Assembly (NCBI GenBank): GCA_021324465.1
Contig: JAJPJB010000071.1
Span: 1 to 64,000 of the forward strand
Direction of reading: 5' to 3'
Source of the DNA: Hyphomicrobiaceae bacterium
GTDB taxonomy: Bacteria > Pseudomonadota > Alphaproteobacteria > Rhizobiales > Xanthobacteraceae
Length of the DNA: 64,000 nt
In this document: positions 56,389 through 63,809 of the stretch, piece after piece
Layout of the letters: the number at the start of each line of letters is the position of its first letter
Position numbering within the stretch: position 1 is the first letter of the stretch
Position numbers and translations under genes: made by a program
Notes under the pieces: model-generated
What the model was told of the DNA's origin: nothing
Seen by the model: only the letters and a program-made list of their open reading frames with translations
Database searches by the model: none

Positions 56389-56835
56389 GTGGACTTTGCC
56401 ACCCTTCTTGCTCGTTTGCTGTTGTCGACACGCTCGGACGCCATCATCGCCGCCGATCGCGACGGCGTCATCCGTTTCTGGAATCCCGGCGCGGAGCGCA
56501 TATTCGGTTATACGCGCGACGAGGCGGTCGGCTGCTCGCTCGATCTGATCATCCCGGAACGGTTGCGCGCGCGGCATTGGGACGGCTTTCGTCACGCCAT
56601 GGCGAGCGGGCAGAGCCGCTATGGCGAAGGCGACGTGCTCGCGGTGCCGGCGCTGCGCAAGGATGGCGCGACCATCTCGGTCGAATTCACCATCGTCCCA
56701 CTGAAAGATGACGCCGGTGCAATCATCGGCATGGGCGCGGTCATGCGCGACGTCACCAGGCGCTTCAATGAATTGCGCGCTCTGAAACGGCAGCTTGCGG
56801 AAGCATCGATCCGCCCGCCGTCAACCGCCCGTTGA
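56389..56835 (+). CDS. Stand-alone PAS-domain protein
   Basis: This 148-residue protein consists of one PAS domain and a short C-terminal tail. LLSTRSDAIIAADRDGVIRF, WNPGAERIFGYTRDEAVG and the later FTIVPLKDDAGAIIGMGAVM follow the PAS/PAC pattern; the tail RRFNELRALKRQLAEASI is helical. No output domain is present, so it may interact with a separate kinase or act as a cofactor-binding sensor. The start is GTG 56389. It follows the HVA-tudor gene by 29 bases and may share its transcript. Confidence 0.88.
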   Translation: MDFATLLARLLLSTRSDAIIAADRDGVIRFWNPGAERIFGYTRDEAVGCSLDLIIPERLRARHWDGFRHAMASGQSRYGEGDVLAVPALRKDGATISVEFTIVPLKDDAGAIIGMGAVMRDVTRRFNELRALKRQLAEASIRPPSTAR

Positions 56836-56874
56836 AAGCTCATCCGTCCGCCCGGGCCTCCTCCCAAGCTCCGC

Positions 56875-57756
56875 ATGAAGGAAACGCGCAAGAATATCGG
56901 CCTGGCGCTCGGCATCGCCGGCGTGGTTCTGTTCGGCGGCACGCTGCCGGTGACTCGGTTTGCGGTCGCCAGCATCGACCCGCTGTTTCTGACCGCCGCG
57001 CGCGCCGTTATTGCCGGATTCGCCGGCGTTCTGGTTCTCCTCGCGCTGCGCCGGCCGGTGCCGCTGCGCCCGCTGTGGGGCGAGCTCATTCTCGCCGGGC
57101 TGTGCACGATAGTCGGCTTTCCGGTGTTTACCGCGCTTGCCATGTTCAGCGTGCCGGCCGCCCATGGCGGAGTCGTGCTCGGCATCATTCCGCTGGCGAC
57201 CGCCGCGGCGGCGGCGCTCGTTGCGCATGAACGGCCGAGCCTTGGCTTTTGGTGCGTCAGCCTCCTCGGCGCCGCCGTCATCATCGCTTTCGTCCTGAGC
57301 CGCCCCGAGGCGCGCGCCTTCGCGCTCGGCGACGTGTTTCTGTTCGGCACCGTGATCTCCGGCGCTTTCGGTTATGCTTTGTCAGGCCGGTTGAGCCGGC
57401 GCATGCCGGGCTGGGAGGTGGTGTCGTGGCAGGTCGCGGCCTTTCTGCCGCTGTCACTGGTCGCAACCGTGGCGCTGTGGCCGCACAGCCTGGCGATGGT
57501 GCCGCTGCCGGCCTGGATCGGGCTCGCCTATGTCGGCCTGGTCAGCCAATACCTCGCGTTCTTTGTCTTCAACGCCGCCATGGCGATGGCCGGCGTCGCG
57601 CGCGTCGGGCAATTGATGCTGCTGCAGCCCTTCGTGATCGTCGTGCTCGCCGCCCTGGTCAATGGCGAGCCGCCGCAACTGTCCACCCTCGCCTATGCCG
57701 CCGCCGTGGTGGCAACCGTACTGCTCGGACAGCGCATGGCGATCAGGCAGCGCTGA
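56875..57756 (+). CDS. EamA/DMT-family transporter
   Basis: This 293-residue protein has ten predicted membrane helices in two EamA repeats: GLALGIAGVVLFGGTLPVTR with FLTAARAVIAGFAGVLVLLA in the first, and FGTVISGAFGYALSGRLSRR with GLAYVGLVSQYLAFFVFNAA in the second. It likely exports a metabolite or amino acid. Its start is 40 bases after the PAS stop. The start at 56875 is an ATG without a strong ribosome binding site. Confidence 0.9.
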   Translation: MKETRKNIGLALGIAGVVLFGGTLPVTRFAVASIDPLFLTAARAVIAGFAGVLVLLALRRPVPLRPLWGELILAGLCTIVGFPVFTALAMFSVPAAHGGVVLGIIPLATAAAAALVAHERPSLGFWCVSLLGAAVIIAFVLSRPEARAFALGDVFLFGTVISGAFGYALSGRLSRRMPGWEVVSWQVAAFLPLSLVATVALWPHSLAMVPLPAWIGLAYVGLVSQYLAFFVFNAAMAMAGVARVGQLMLLQPFVIVVLAALVNGEPPQLSTLAYAAAVVATVLLGQRMAIRQR

Positions 57757-58178
57757 GATCGCGATGCGCGCAAAGCAGCCGAACTGAAACCGAAAACCGT
57801 GTTCGATGTGTTCGCGCAGGCTCATGCAAAGCAGGGAGGCCTGCAAAGCAAAAAGCCTGCAAAGCAAAAGGCCCAGCAACCGAGCAAATATCTGCGGTGC
57901 GGCGCCACCGGATCGGACACGCACAGCAGCCGCTTGCAGCGCGCAGGCAGGCTGCCGCGTGGCGCCGCCACTCGCCGTCACGGGACCCGTGGTGAACAGC
58001 GGCGCAACAACTCGCCAGAAGTGCTTGTAAATTTAAATTAGAGCATTTTGCGGAAAGAGCGGGTGCCGGTTTTCCGCAAGAAAATGCAACAAGAAACCTG
58101 GAGCGTTTCCCGATTTCATCGAATCGGAAAACGCTTCAGGGGGCTATGAGCAACAGCGAACAACCAGGGACATGTTGC
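57757..58178. other. Intergenic region with short direct repeats and a palindromic repeat
   Basis: After the EamA stop there are short direct repeats around GCCTGCAAAGCAAAA (57838-57875). A Lys/Gln-rich open frame across them (57799-58041) is low-complexity and I do not regard it as a gene. The right part is filled by the extragenic element at 58039-58140, followed by the tRNA-Leu gene. Confidence 0.5.
58039..58140. repeat. Extragenic repeat ending in a 19-bp near-perfect palindrome
   Basis: The element begins TAGAGCATTTTGCGGAAAGA, includes CCGGTTTTCCGCAAGAAAAT, and ends with a palindrome whose arms (58097-58115 and 58122-58140) match at 17 of 19 positions around a TCATCG loop. Near-identical sequences recur in Bradyrhizobium-like genomes as I remember them. 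It may form a long hairpin in RNA downstream of the EamA gene or of the tRNA. Confidence 0.75.
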
Positions 58179-58263
58179 TGGTGCCCGTGGAGGGAATCGA
58201 ACCCCCATGCCTTGCGGCGCACGATTTTGAGTCGTGTGCGTCTACCAGTTCCGCCACACGGGC
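58179..58263 (-). tRNA. tRNA-Leu (anticodon CAA)
   Basis: On the minus strand the acceptor 5' strand GCCCGTG pairs with CACGGGC, followed by discriminator A and an encoded CCA. The anticodon stem CACGA/TCGTG encloses the loop CTCAAAA, giving anticodon CAA for leucine (codon UUG). A long variable arm and GGTTCGATTC T-loop are present. The total length, 85 bases including CCA, is right for a class II tRNA. Confidence 0.96.
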
Positions 58264-58604
58264 TTGATGCCGTTCTCTATATAATCCGTCCTCGCCGGCG
58301 TCCACCGCCGCCGTCCACCGCCTGCGCACACGCCTGCGCGGCCTTGCGGACATAGCCGCCTCATATTGCAGGCGCGCTGCGCAAAGCGGCTCGGGCGGTT
58401 CTATCGCGTTGGCACGCCGGCGCGCACCGCGGGCTCACCTGGGCTTGATCCGGCCGGTCTTGCTTCCGCCCAAAGGATACGCAAAAGGGAACCGACGGCC
58501 CCTATGGCCCCGAACTTGCGAACGAGACATTTCGGGACACGTTGAAGTCCTGCATTGCTGAAGGCGCGAATTGCTGAAAAGGCGGAAAGGCTTGTTAAGT
58601 CCTC
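58264..58604. other. Intergenic region between tRNA-Leu and dsbB-like gene
   Basis: There is no convincing gene. Short repeated GTCCACCGCC units occur at 58298-58322. The promoter of tRNA-Leu should lie just right of 58263, and that of the dsbB-like gene near 58560-58600. Confidence 0.4.
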
Positions 58605-59138
58605 ATGAAACGCAAATGGATCGATCAACTCCATGCCGCGCCCGCCGCCGCGGCCGCGCTCGCGGTGTTTGCGATCGGGCTTGCCACGCTCGGCGGCGCC
58701 TGGTTCTTCGAATATGTGCTGAAATACCAGCCCTGCCCGCTCTGCCTCGAAGAGCGCATCCCCTATCATGTCGTCATCCCGCTGTCGCTGCTGGTGGCGA
58801 TCGCCGCGCTGGCCGGCGCCCCGCGCAAGCTCATCATCGTCGGCTTTGCCGCGATCCTCGTTGCGGTGCTCTGCAATGTCGCGCTCGCCGGCTATCACTC
58901 CGGCATCGAATGGCATTGGTGGGCGGGTCCGGCCGATTGCACCGGCCAGATCACGGATTTCAAATCCGGCGGCGGCTTGCTGAGCCAGCTGCAGTCGATC
59001 CATGTCCCGCGCTGCGACGCCGCGGCCTGGCGCTTCCTCGGCATTTCGCTCGCCGGCTACAACTTTTTGATCTCGCTCGTGCTTGTGGCGCTGGCGGCCT
59101 ATGGCCTGTTCGCCCCGCCGCCGCGGGCGCATGCCTGA
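58605..59138 (+). CDS. DsbB-family disulfide bond formation protein
   Basis: This 177-residue inner-membrane protein has four membrane helices. The first periplasmic loop has EYVLKYQPCPLCLEERIPYH with the CPLC redox pair (reading CxxC), and the second loop has a cysteine pair, in GPADCTGQ and HVPRCDAAAW, as in DsbB. It oxidises a periplasmic thioredoxin-like partner and passes electrons to quinone. No DsbA is encoded in the window. The membership is firm; the partner is not known. Confidence 0.93.
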   Translation: MKRKWIDQLHAAPAAAAALAVFAIGLATLGGAWFFEYVLKYQPCPLCLEERIPYHVVIPLSLLVAIAALAGAPRKLIIVGFAAILVAVLCNVALAGYHSGIEWHWWAGPADCTGQITDFKSGGGLLSQLQSIHVPRCDAAAWRFLGISLAGYNFLISLVLVALAAYGLFAPPPRAHA

Positions 59139-59268
59139 ATGCGCATGACAGCCCCGAGAAGCTGTCACCGCATTTTCGTCATTGTTCTGCTAATCTGATT
59201 GCCCTGCGCCCGGTAGAAGGCGCAGCAATCCAAAGGCAGACGGAGAGTCCAAGACAGAGGAGGCGTCA

Positions 59269-59667
59269 ATGAGCATACTCGGCAGTATCGTCTCGGCGAT
59301 TTTCCATCACGCTGGCGTCGCGACTTCGGCGCAGGCCGCCCCCGCTGCACCGGGCGCCTCCGGCAGCGCCACAGGCGCTGCCATGCCGCCGAAGCAGCCG
59401 GCCAATTCGGTCGATGTCGATGCCGCCCTGACCAAGCTTGCGGCGCAGAGCAAGGAGAAGCTCGATTGGCGTCACTCGATCGTCGATCTGATGAAGCTCC
59501 TCAACCTGGATTCGAGCTTGGCGGCGCGCAAGGAGCTGGCGAAGGAGCTGCATTATACCGGCGACACCAACAATTCCGCGGCCATGAATGTGTGGCTGCA
59601 TGCCCAAGTGATGCAGAAACTCGTCGAGAACGGCGGCAAGGTGCCGGCCGATCTGATGCAGAAATAG
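59269..59667 (+). CDS. DUF3597 small protein
   Basis: This 132-residue protein begins MSILGSIVSAIFHHAG, followed by an Ala/Pro/Gly-rich linker (residues 20-45) and a helical domain, VDVDAALTKLAAQSKEKLDW, LMKLLNLDSSLAARKELAKE and LHYTGDTNNSAAMNVWLHAQ. These are the marks of DUF3597. The function is unknown; relatives are small cytoplasmic proteins. It is followed by a YidB-like gene in the same direction. Confidence 0.9.
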   Translation: MSILGSIVSAIFHHAGVATSAQAAPAAPGASGSATGAAMPPKQPANSVDVDAALTKLAAQSKEKLDWRHSIVDLMKLLNLDSSLAARKELAKELHYTGDTNNSAAMNVWLHAQVMQKLVENGGKVPADLMQK

Positions 59668-59850
59668 GTAATAAATTCGCTGCGCATTTTTTGCGCCGAT
59701 GCTGTGCCAAAGGGCGCCATCGGGCGTGCCTCTGGCACTGCCGCCAGGCTTCGGTTAGGCTTGCGCGGTCCGATTGTACTTTGCCTCTCGAAGTATTTGC
59801 GTTTTTGAGCGTGGCGGCGCCGTCACTTCGCATCACATGGGGAAGCGATT

Positions 59851-60222
59851 ATGGGACTGTTCAGCAATCTCAATCTTGGCGACACGCTCTCGGGGGTGCT
59901 GGGCCAGTTGCAGGCTGCCGCGGTTCCGGCGCTGATCAATGCCGTGCTGGAAAAGACGCAATATCATGACATCAACGGTCTGGTCGCCGCCTTGCAGAAG
60001 GGCGGGCTCGGCCCGCAGGTGCAATCCTGGCTTGGCAACGGCCAGAATATCCCCATCACCGAGGATCAGCTTAAGGCGATCCTCGGCAATGCGCAGGTGC
60101 AGGATTTCGCCCGCCATCTCGGCCTGCCGGTCGACGCAACACTTAAGATATTGGCGCAATATTTGCCTGAGCTGGTGGACAAGGCGAGCCCGAGCGGCAC
60201 GCTGCAATCGCACCTGAAGTGA
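59851..60222 (+). CDS. YidB-family (DUF937) protein
   Basis: This 123-residue protein has the YidB opening MGLFSNLNLGDTLSGVLGQL, then helical NAVLEKTQYHDINGLVAALQ, GLGPQVQSWLGNGQNIPITE and LPELVDKASPSGTL at the C terminus, all typical of the YidB/DUF937 family. There is no signal peptide. Its function is unproved. GGGGAAGCG lies about ten bases before the ATG. Confidence 0.92.
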   Translation: MGLFSNLNLGDTLSGVLGQLQAAAVPALINAVLEKTQYHDINGLVAALQKGGLGPQVQSWLGNGQNIPITEDQLKAILGNAQVQDFARHLGLPVDATLKILAQYLPELVDKASPSGTLQSHLK

Positions 60223-60350
60223 TTTTTCGGAGCATGAATCCGGAGGGGCGAAGCCGGCTTTTCGAGAAAGGCCATGCTCAATGAAAGTGGTAGAAAGCGT
60301 AAGAGCCGGCACTTTTTGAGAACTGCAATCGAGCATCCGTGGAGCGAACC

Positions 60351-60680
60351 ATGAAAACGATCGCAATTGTCGCTGCCTCTTTTTTCCTCGCATCCGCCGC
60401 TCTGGCGCAGACCACGACGCCTGCCCCAAGCCCGGCGCCGGCCGCGCCCGCCGCGGGCGCAGCCGCCGGCAGCAGCCCGGCCGATGCCGCCGGCGCGACC
60501 TGCCAGAGCCAGATCGGTCCGAAGAATTTGAAGGGTGCAGCGCTGAAGAGCTCGGCCACGAAGTGCTGCAAGGATGCTGCCGCCGCCGCCAAGCTGCATG
60601 GCGCCGCAGCCGCAAGCTTCACCAAGAAATGCGTGTCCGATGTGATTCCGGCGGCGCCGGCGGCGGGCAAGAAGAGCTGA
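60351..60680 (+). CDS. Small periplasmic Cys-containing protein, PsiF-like
   Basis: With ATG 60351 the protein has 109 residues. A signal peptide ends near ALAQ (residue about 20), followed by an Ala/Pro-rich linker. The mature end contains ATCQSQIGPKNLKGAALKSS, ATKCCKDAAAAAKLHGAAAA and SFTKKCVSDVI. The pattern of a Cys pair with L-G-A-x-x-x-F-x-x-K-C resembles the PsiF repeat of phosphate-starvation proteins, in a diverged form. The four cysteines may form two disulfides. Function unknown; the link to PsiF is a moderate inference. Confidence 0.75.
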   Translation: MKTIAIVAASFFLASAALAQTTTPAPSPAPAAPAAGAAAGSSPADAAGATCQSQIGPKNLKGAALKSSATKCCKDAAAAAKLHGAAAASFTKKCVSDVIPAAPAAGKKS

Positions 60681-60808
60681 GCCGAAGCGGCCGGTCCGTC
60701 CGGCAAAATCGACGAATTTCTTAAGCTGTCCGACGGTCCCCGATCCGCGTGCCCCCTGCGGGGCTTGACCCCGCCGGCAGCGCGCGAGTAAACCCGTGCG
60801 CCTTAAAG

Positions 60809-60857
60809 GGGCATGACCCGAAAAAGCGGTCACCGGTTTTTCGAAACGATCATGCCC
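60809..60857. repeat. Short extragenic palindromic repeat before tRNA-Val
   Basis: GGGCATGA and TCATGCCC are perfect 8-bp terminal inverted repeats around CCCGAAAAAGCGG...CCGGTTTTTCGAAA. This is a familiar dispersed repeat unit in Rhizobiales. It lies about 17 bases upstream of the tRNA-Val gene. Confidence 0.65.
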
Positions 60858-60874
60858 ACTCGAAGTCCTTGACC

Positions 60875-60949
60875 GGGCGGTTAGCTCAGCGGAAGAGCAC
60901 TTCCTTGACATGGAAGGGGTCAGAGGTTCGATCCCTCTACCGCCCACCA
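60875..60949 (+). tRNA. tRNA-Val (anticodon GAC)
   Basis: GGGCGGT pairs with ACCGCCC, followed by A and an encoded CCA. The D-arm reads TAGCTCAGCGGAAGAGC, the anticodon stem CTTCC/GGAAG encloses TTGACAT with anticodon GAC (valine codons GUC/GUU), and the T-arm is CAGAGGTTCGATCCCTCT-like. The 75-base length including CCA fits. Confidence 0.96.
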
Positions 60950-60987
60950 GCCCGCCACATGGAAATGGGCTACGCGGCCCGTCGGCC

Positions 60988-61740
60988 TCAATGCACCGCC
61001 CGCCCGCCGGAAATATCGAACACGGCGCCGGTGGAGAACGAGCAGTCCTGCGACGACAGCCACGCGACCATCGCCGCGATTTCGTCGACCGCGACGAAGC
61101 GGTTCATGGGAATTTTCGACAACATGTAGTCGATCTGCGCCCGCGTCATTTGATCGAACAGGTCGGTCTTGGCCGCCGCCGGTGTGACGCAGTTTACCAG
61201 GACGCCCTTGCCGGCCAATTCCTTGGCCAGCGACTTGGTCAGGCCGATCAGGCCGGCTTTGGATGCCGAATAATGCGAGGCATTGGGATTGCCTTCTTTG
61301 CCGGCGATCGAGGCGATGTTGACGATGCGGCCGTAGCCGGCCTTGACCATGTGCGGCACGACGGCGCGGCAGACGAGATACGGCGCGATCAGATTGACCT
61401 CGATCACCTGCCGCCAGATTTTTGGCGCAAGCTCCCAGGTCGGCGCATTGCCGCCGGTGATCCCGGCATTGTTGACTACAATGTCGATGCTGCCGGCATC
61501 ACCGATCAGCGTTTTGACAGCGCTTGCAATCGCCGTCTCGTCGGTGACGTCCAGCGTCGCGGTACAAACGCGATTGCCGCCGTTCAGCGACGCGACGGCT
61601 GTTTCGAGCGCCGCCGCATCCATGTCCCACAGCGCCACCGTTGCGCCCGAGGCCAGGAACCGCCGCGCAATGGCAAAGCCGATGCCTCGGGCTCCGCCGG
61701 TGACGATTGCCGTGCGATTTTTCAAATCGATGGTGTTCAT
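60988..61740 (-). CDS. SDR-family NAD(P)-dependent oxidoreductase
   Basis: This 250-residue enzyme has the classical short-chain dehydrogenase motifs: RTAIVTGGARGIGFAIARRF (TGxxxGxG), NNAGITGG, the catalytic Ser in NIASIAGKEGN, and YSASKAGLIGLTKSLAKEL (YxxxK). The C-terminal SGGRAVH end is typical. It is downstream of the BKACE-type gene with 78 bases between, so both likely belong to one operon with the LivMH importer; the substrate may be a hydroxy acid arising from that pathway. Confidence 0.92.
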   Translation of the reverse strand: MNTIDLKNRTAIVTGGARGIGFAIARRFLASGATVALWDMDAAALETAVASLNGGNRVCTATLDVTDETAIASAVKTLIGDAGSIDIVVNNAGITGGNAPTWELAPKIWRQVIEVNLIAPYLVCRAVVPHMVKAGYGRIVNIASIAGKEGNPNASHYSASKAGLIGLTKSLAKELAGKGVLVNCVTPAAAKTDLFDQMTRAQIDYMLSKIPMNRFVAVDEIAAMVAWLSSQDCSFSTGAVFDISGGRAVH

Positions 61741-61765
61741 AGAGCACCTGCGGGTGCAGCGTTCC

Positions 61766-61808
61766 CGTCATCGCGGATCGCTGCGTCGCTTCGCTCCTCG
61801 CAATGACG
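61766..61808. repeat. Extragenic repeat in the SDR/BKACE spacer
   Basis: CGTCATCGCGGATCGCTGCG followed by TCGCTTCGCTCCTCGCAATG and ACG matches a dispersed repeat with inverted ends CGTCAT/ATGACG (TGACG at the right). The element at 8169-8190 is a fragment of the same type. It fills most of the 78-base spacer between the two genes. Confidence 0.65.
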
Positions 61809-61818
61809 GAACCCCAAG

Positions 61819-62748
61819 CTAAAACTTCACGCGGTCGCCGCCTTTGAGCCCGAGCATCTGCCGCGCCTCGGTCGGCGTTGCGATCTCGTAGCCGAGATCC
61901 TCGATGATGCGGCGGATTTTTTGCACCTGCTCGGCATTGCTCTTGGCGAGCTTTCCGGGGCCGATATAGAGCGAGTCCTCGAGGCCGACCCGTACATTGC
62001 CGCCCATCATCACCGCCGTGGTGCAGAAATTCATCTGATGGCGGCCGCCGGCCAGCACCGACCAGGAATAATCCTTGCCGAACAGCCTGTCCGCCGTGCG
62101 TTTCATGAACAGCAGATTGTCGAGATCGGCGCCGATGCCGCCGAGAATGCCGAAGATCAGCTGCAGGAACAGCGGCGGCTTGAACAGACCGCGATCGACC
62201 ATATGCGCTAGATTGTAGAGGTGGCCGGTGTCGTAGCATTCGTGCTCGAATTTCACGCCATGGCCTTCGCCGAGCGTCTTATAGACCTTCTCGATGTCGC
62301 GGAACGTGTTGGGAAAGATGTAAGCGTCGGAATTGCGCAGATAGCTTTCTTCCCAGTCGTATTTCCAGGTCTTGTAGCGGCGCGCCATCGGATAGAGCGC
62401 GAAATTCATCGAGCCCATATTCATCGAGCACATTTCCGGCGAAAGCGCATTGGCGGCCGAGATGCGCTGCTCGACCGTCATGGTGACGGCGCCGCCGGTG
62501 GTGATGTTCACCACCGCATCAGTCGCCTGCTTGATGCGCGGCAGAAACTGCATGAACACGCTCGCCTCCGAGGATGGCCGGCCGTCCTTCGGATCGCGCG
62601 CATGCAGATGCAGGATGGCGGCGCCGGCCTTGGCGGCGTCTATGGCCTGGGTGGCGATCTGATCAGGCGTGATCGGCAGCGCATCCGACATGGTCGGCGT
62701 GTGGATCGAGCCGGTGATCGCACAGCTGATGATGATCTTGTTGGCCAT
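61819..62748 (-). CDS. Beta-keto acid cleavage enzyme (BKACE, DUF849) family protein
   Basis: This 309-residue enzyme starts at ATG 62748, with GGGAG eight bases upstream. The family combines a beta-keto acid with acetyl-CoA to give acetoacetyl-CoA and a CoA-ester product (as in 3-keto-5-aminohexanoate cleavage). GAAILHLHARDPKDGRPSSE contains the zinc-binding His pair, IIISCAITGSIHTP the N-terminal strand, and MGGNVRVGLEDSLYIGPGKL the catalytic Glu region. The substrate is unknown and BKACE members are diverse. It sits downstream of livM with a 29-base gap. Confidence 0.92.
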   Translation of the reverse strand: MANKIIISCAITGSIHTPTMSDALPITPDQIATQAIDAAKAGAAILHLHARDPKDGRPSSEASVFMQFLPRIKQATDAVVNITTGGAVTMTVEQRISAANALSPEMCSMNMGSMNFALYPMARRYKTWKYDWEESYLRNSDAYIFPNTFRDIEKVYKTLGEGHGVKFEHECYDTGHLYNLAHMVDRGLFKPPLFLQLIFGILGGIGADLDNLLFMKRTADRLFGKDYSWSVLAGGRHQMNFCTTAVMMGGNVRVGLEDSLYIGPGKLAKSNAEQVQKIRRIIEDLGYEIATPTEARQMLGLKGGDRVKF

Positions 62749-62777
62749 TGGACGTTGCTCCCTTGACTGCGCCACTC

Positions 62778-63809
62778 TCATTTCCGCGCGGTACCATCGT
62801 CGAGGATAACGCGCCGTTCAAGCGGAAAAACCGAGAAGCCGAAGCGCTCGGCGATCAGCCCCCACACCCCCTTCGGTGCGGTGAGCATGACCGCAATTGC
62901 AACGAGGCCGAGCATCATCAGATACAGCGTGCCGAGGTCGGCCAGCGTCTGGCGCAGCACAAAGAAAATGATGGTGCCGATGATCGGCCCTTCGATGCGG
63001 CCGATGCCGCCGATCACGGTGATGAAGATGACAAAGGCGGTCCAGTCATTGACGCTGAAGGCGGCGTCCGGCGAAATGCGCAGCCTTTGCAAAAAGATCA
63101 GCGCGCCGACCATGGCGGTGCCGCAGGCGGTGACAATATAGACCAGAACCTTGGTGCGCATGACGTCGATGCCGCTGCAGCGCGCGGCGACTTCGCTGTC
63201 GCGGATGGCCTTGAGCGCCAAGCCATAGCGCGAGCGCAACAGCAGCACGATGGCAACGAGAATTGTAAGCGCGAGCGCCAGCGCCACCCAGTATTCGACC
63301 GCATCACGCAGCGCCCGGCTTGGCGCAATAGCGATGATCATGGACGCCGGCAGGCTCGTGCCGGAGCCGCCGCCGAGGAGCGAAACTTGCGACGCGGCGA
63401 GCCGAAACACCTCCGCGACGATCCAGGTGCCGATCGCGAAATAATGGCCGCGCAGGCGGAACACCAGGCCGGCGACCGGCATCGCGACCAGGCCGGAAAT
63501 GATGCCGGCGAGCGGGAGCGCCCACAGCGGTGACAAGCCCAACAGAATGGCGAGGGCAAACAGCAAATAGGCGCCGAGCCCGACATAGGCTTGCTGGCCG
63601 ACCGAGACGAGGCCGGCATAGCCGGCCAACAGATTCCAAAGGCTCGCCAGCGCCGCATAAGCATAGATTTCCGCAAGCAGCTGCAAGTCGTCGCGGCCGC
63701 CCCAATAGGGCGCGGCGGCGAGGGCGATCACGCCAAGTGCAAACAGCACGAGCGCGATCCGGCTGGCGCGGCTTTCAAAGACGACGCGCACGCGTTTGCT
63801 GTCGCTCAC
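62778..63809 (-). CDS. livM: Branched-chain amino acid-type ABC transporter permease LivM
   Basis: This 343-residue permease has about nine membrane segments; GLVSVGQQAYVGLGAYLLFA and RLRGHYFAIGTWIVAEVFRL are family signatures, as is GGIGRIEGPIIGTIIFFVLR, the EAA-type ATPase contact loop. The start is a GTG at 63809, and its codons overlap the livH stop by GTGA. Relatives import branched-chain amino acids, amides or aromatic acids; with BKACE and SDR downstream the transported molecule may be a catabolic substrate. Confidence 0.93.
   Translation of the reverse strand: MSDSKRVRVVFESRASRIALVLFALGVIALAAAPYWGGRDDLQLLAEIYAYAALASLWNLLAGYAGLVSVGQQAYVGLGAYLLFALAILLGLSPLWALPLAGIISGLVAMPVAGLVFRLRGHYFAIGTWIVAEVFRLAASQVSLLGGGSGTSLPASMIIAIAPSRALRDAVEYWVALALALTILVAIVLLLRSRYGLALKAIRDSEVAARCSGIDVMRTKVLVYIVTACGTAMVGALIFLQRLRISPDAAFSVNDWTAFVIFITVIGGIGRIEGPIIGTIIFFVLRQTLADLGTLYLMMLGLVAIAVMLTAPKGVWGLIAERFGFSVFPLERRVILDDGTARK

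Noticed and set aside
57799-58041. 80-codon Lys/Gln/Arg-rich frame
   Set aside because: It is low-complexity sequence with short direct repeats and no ribosome binding site.
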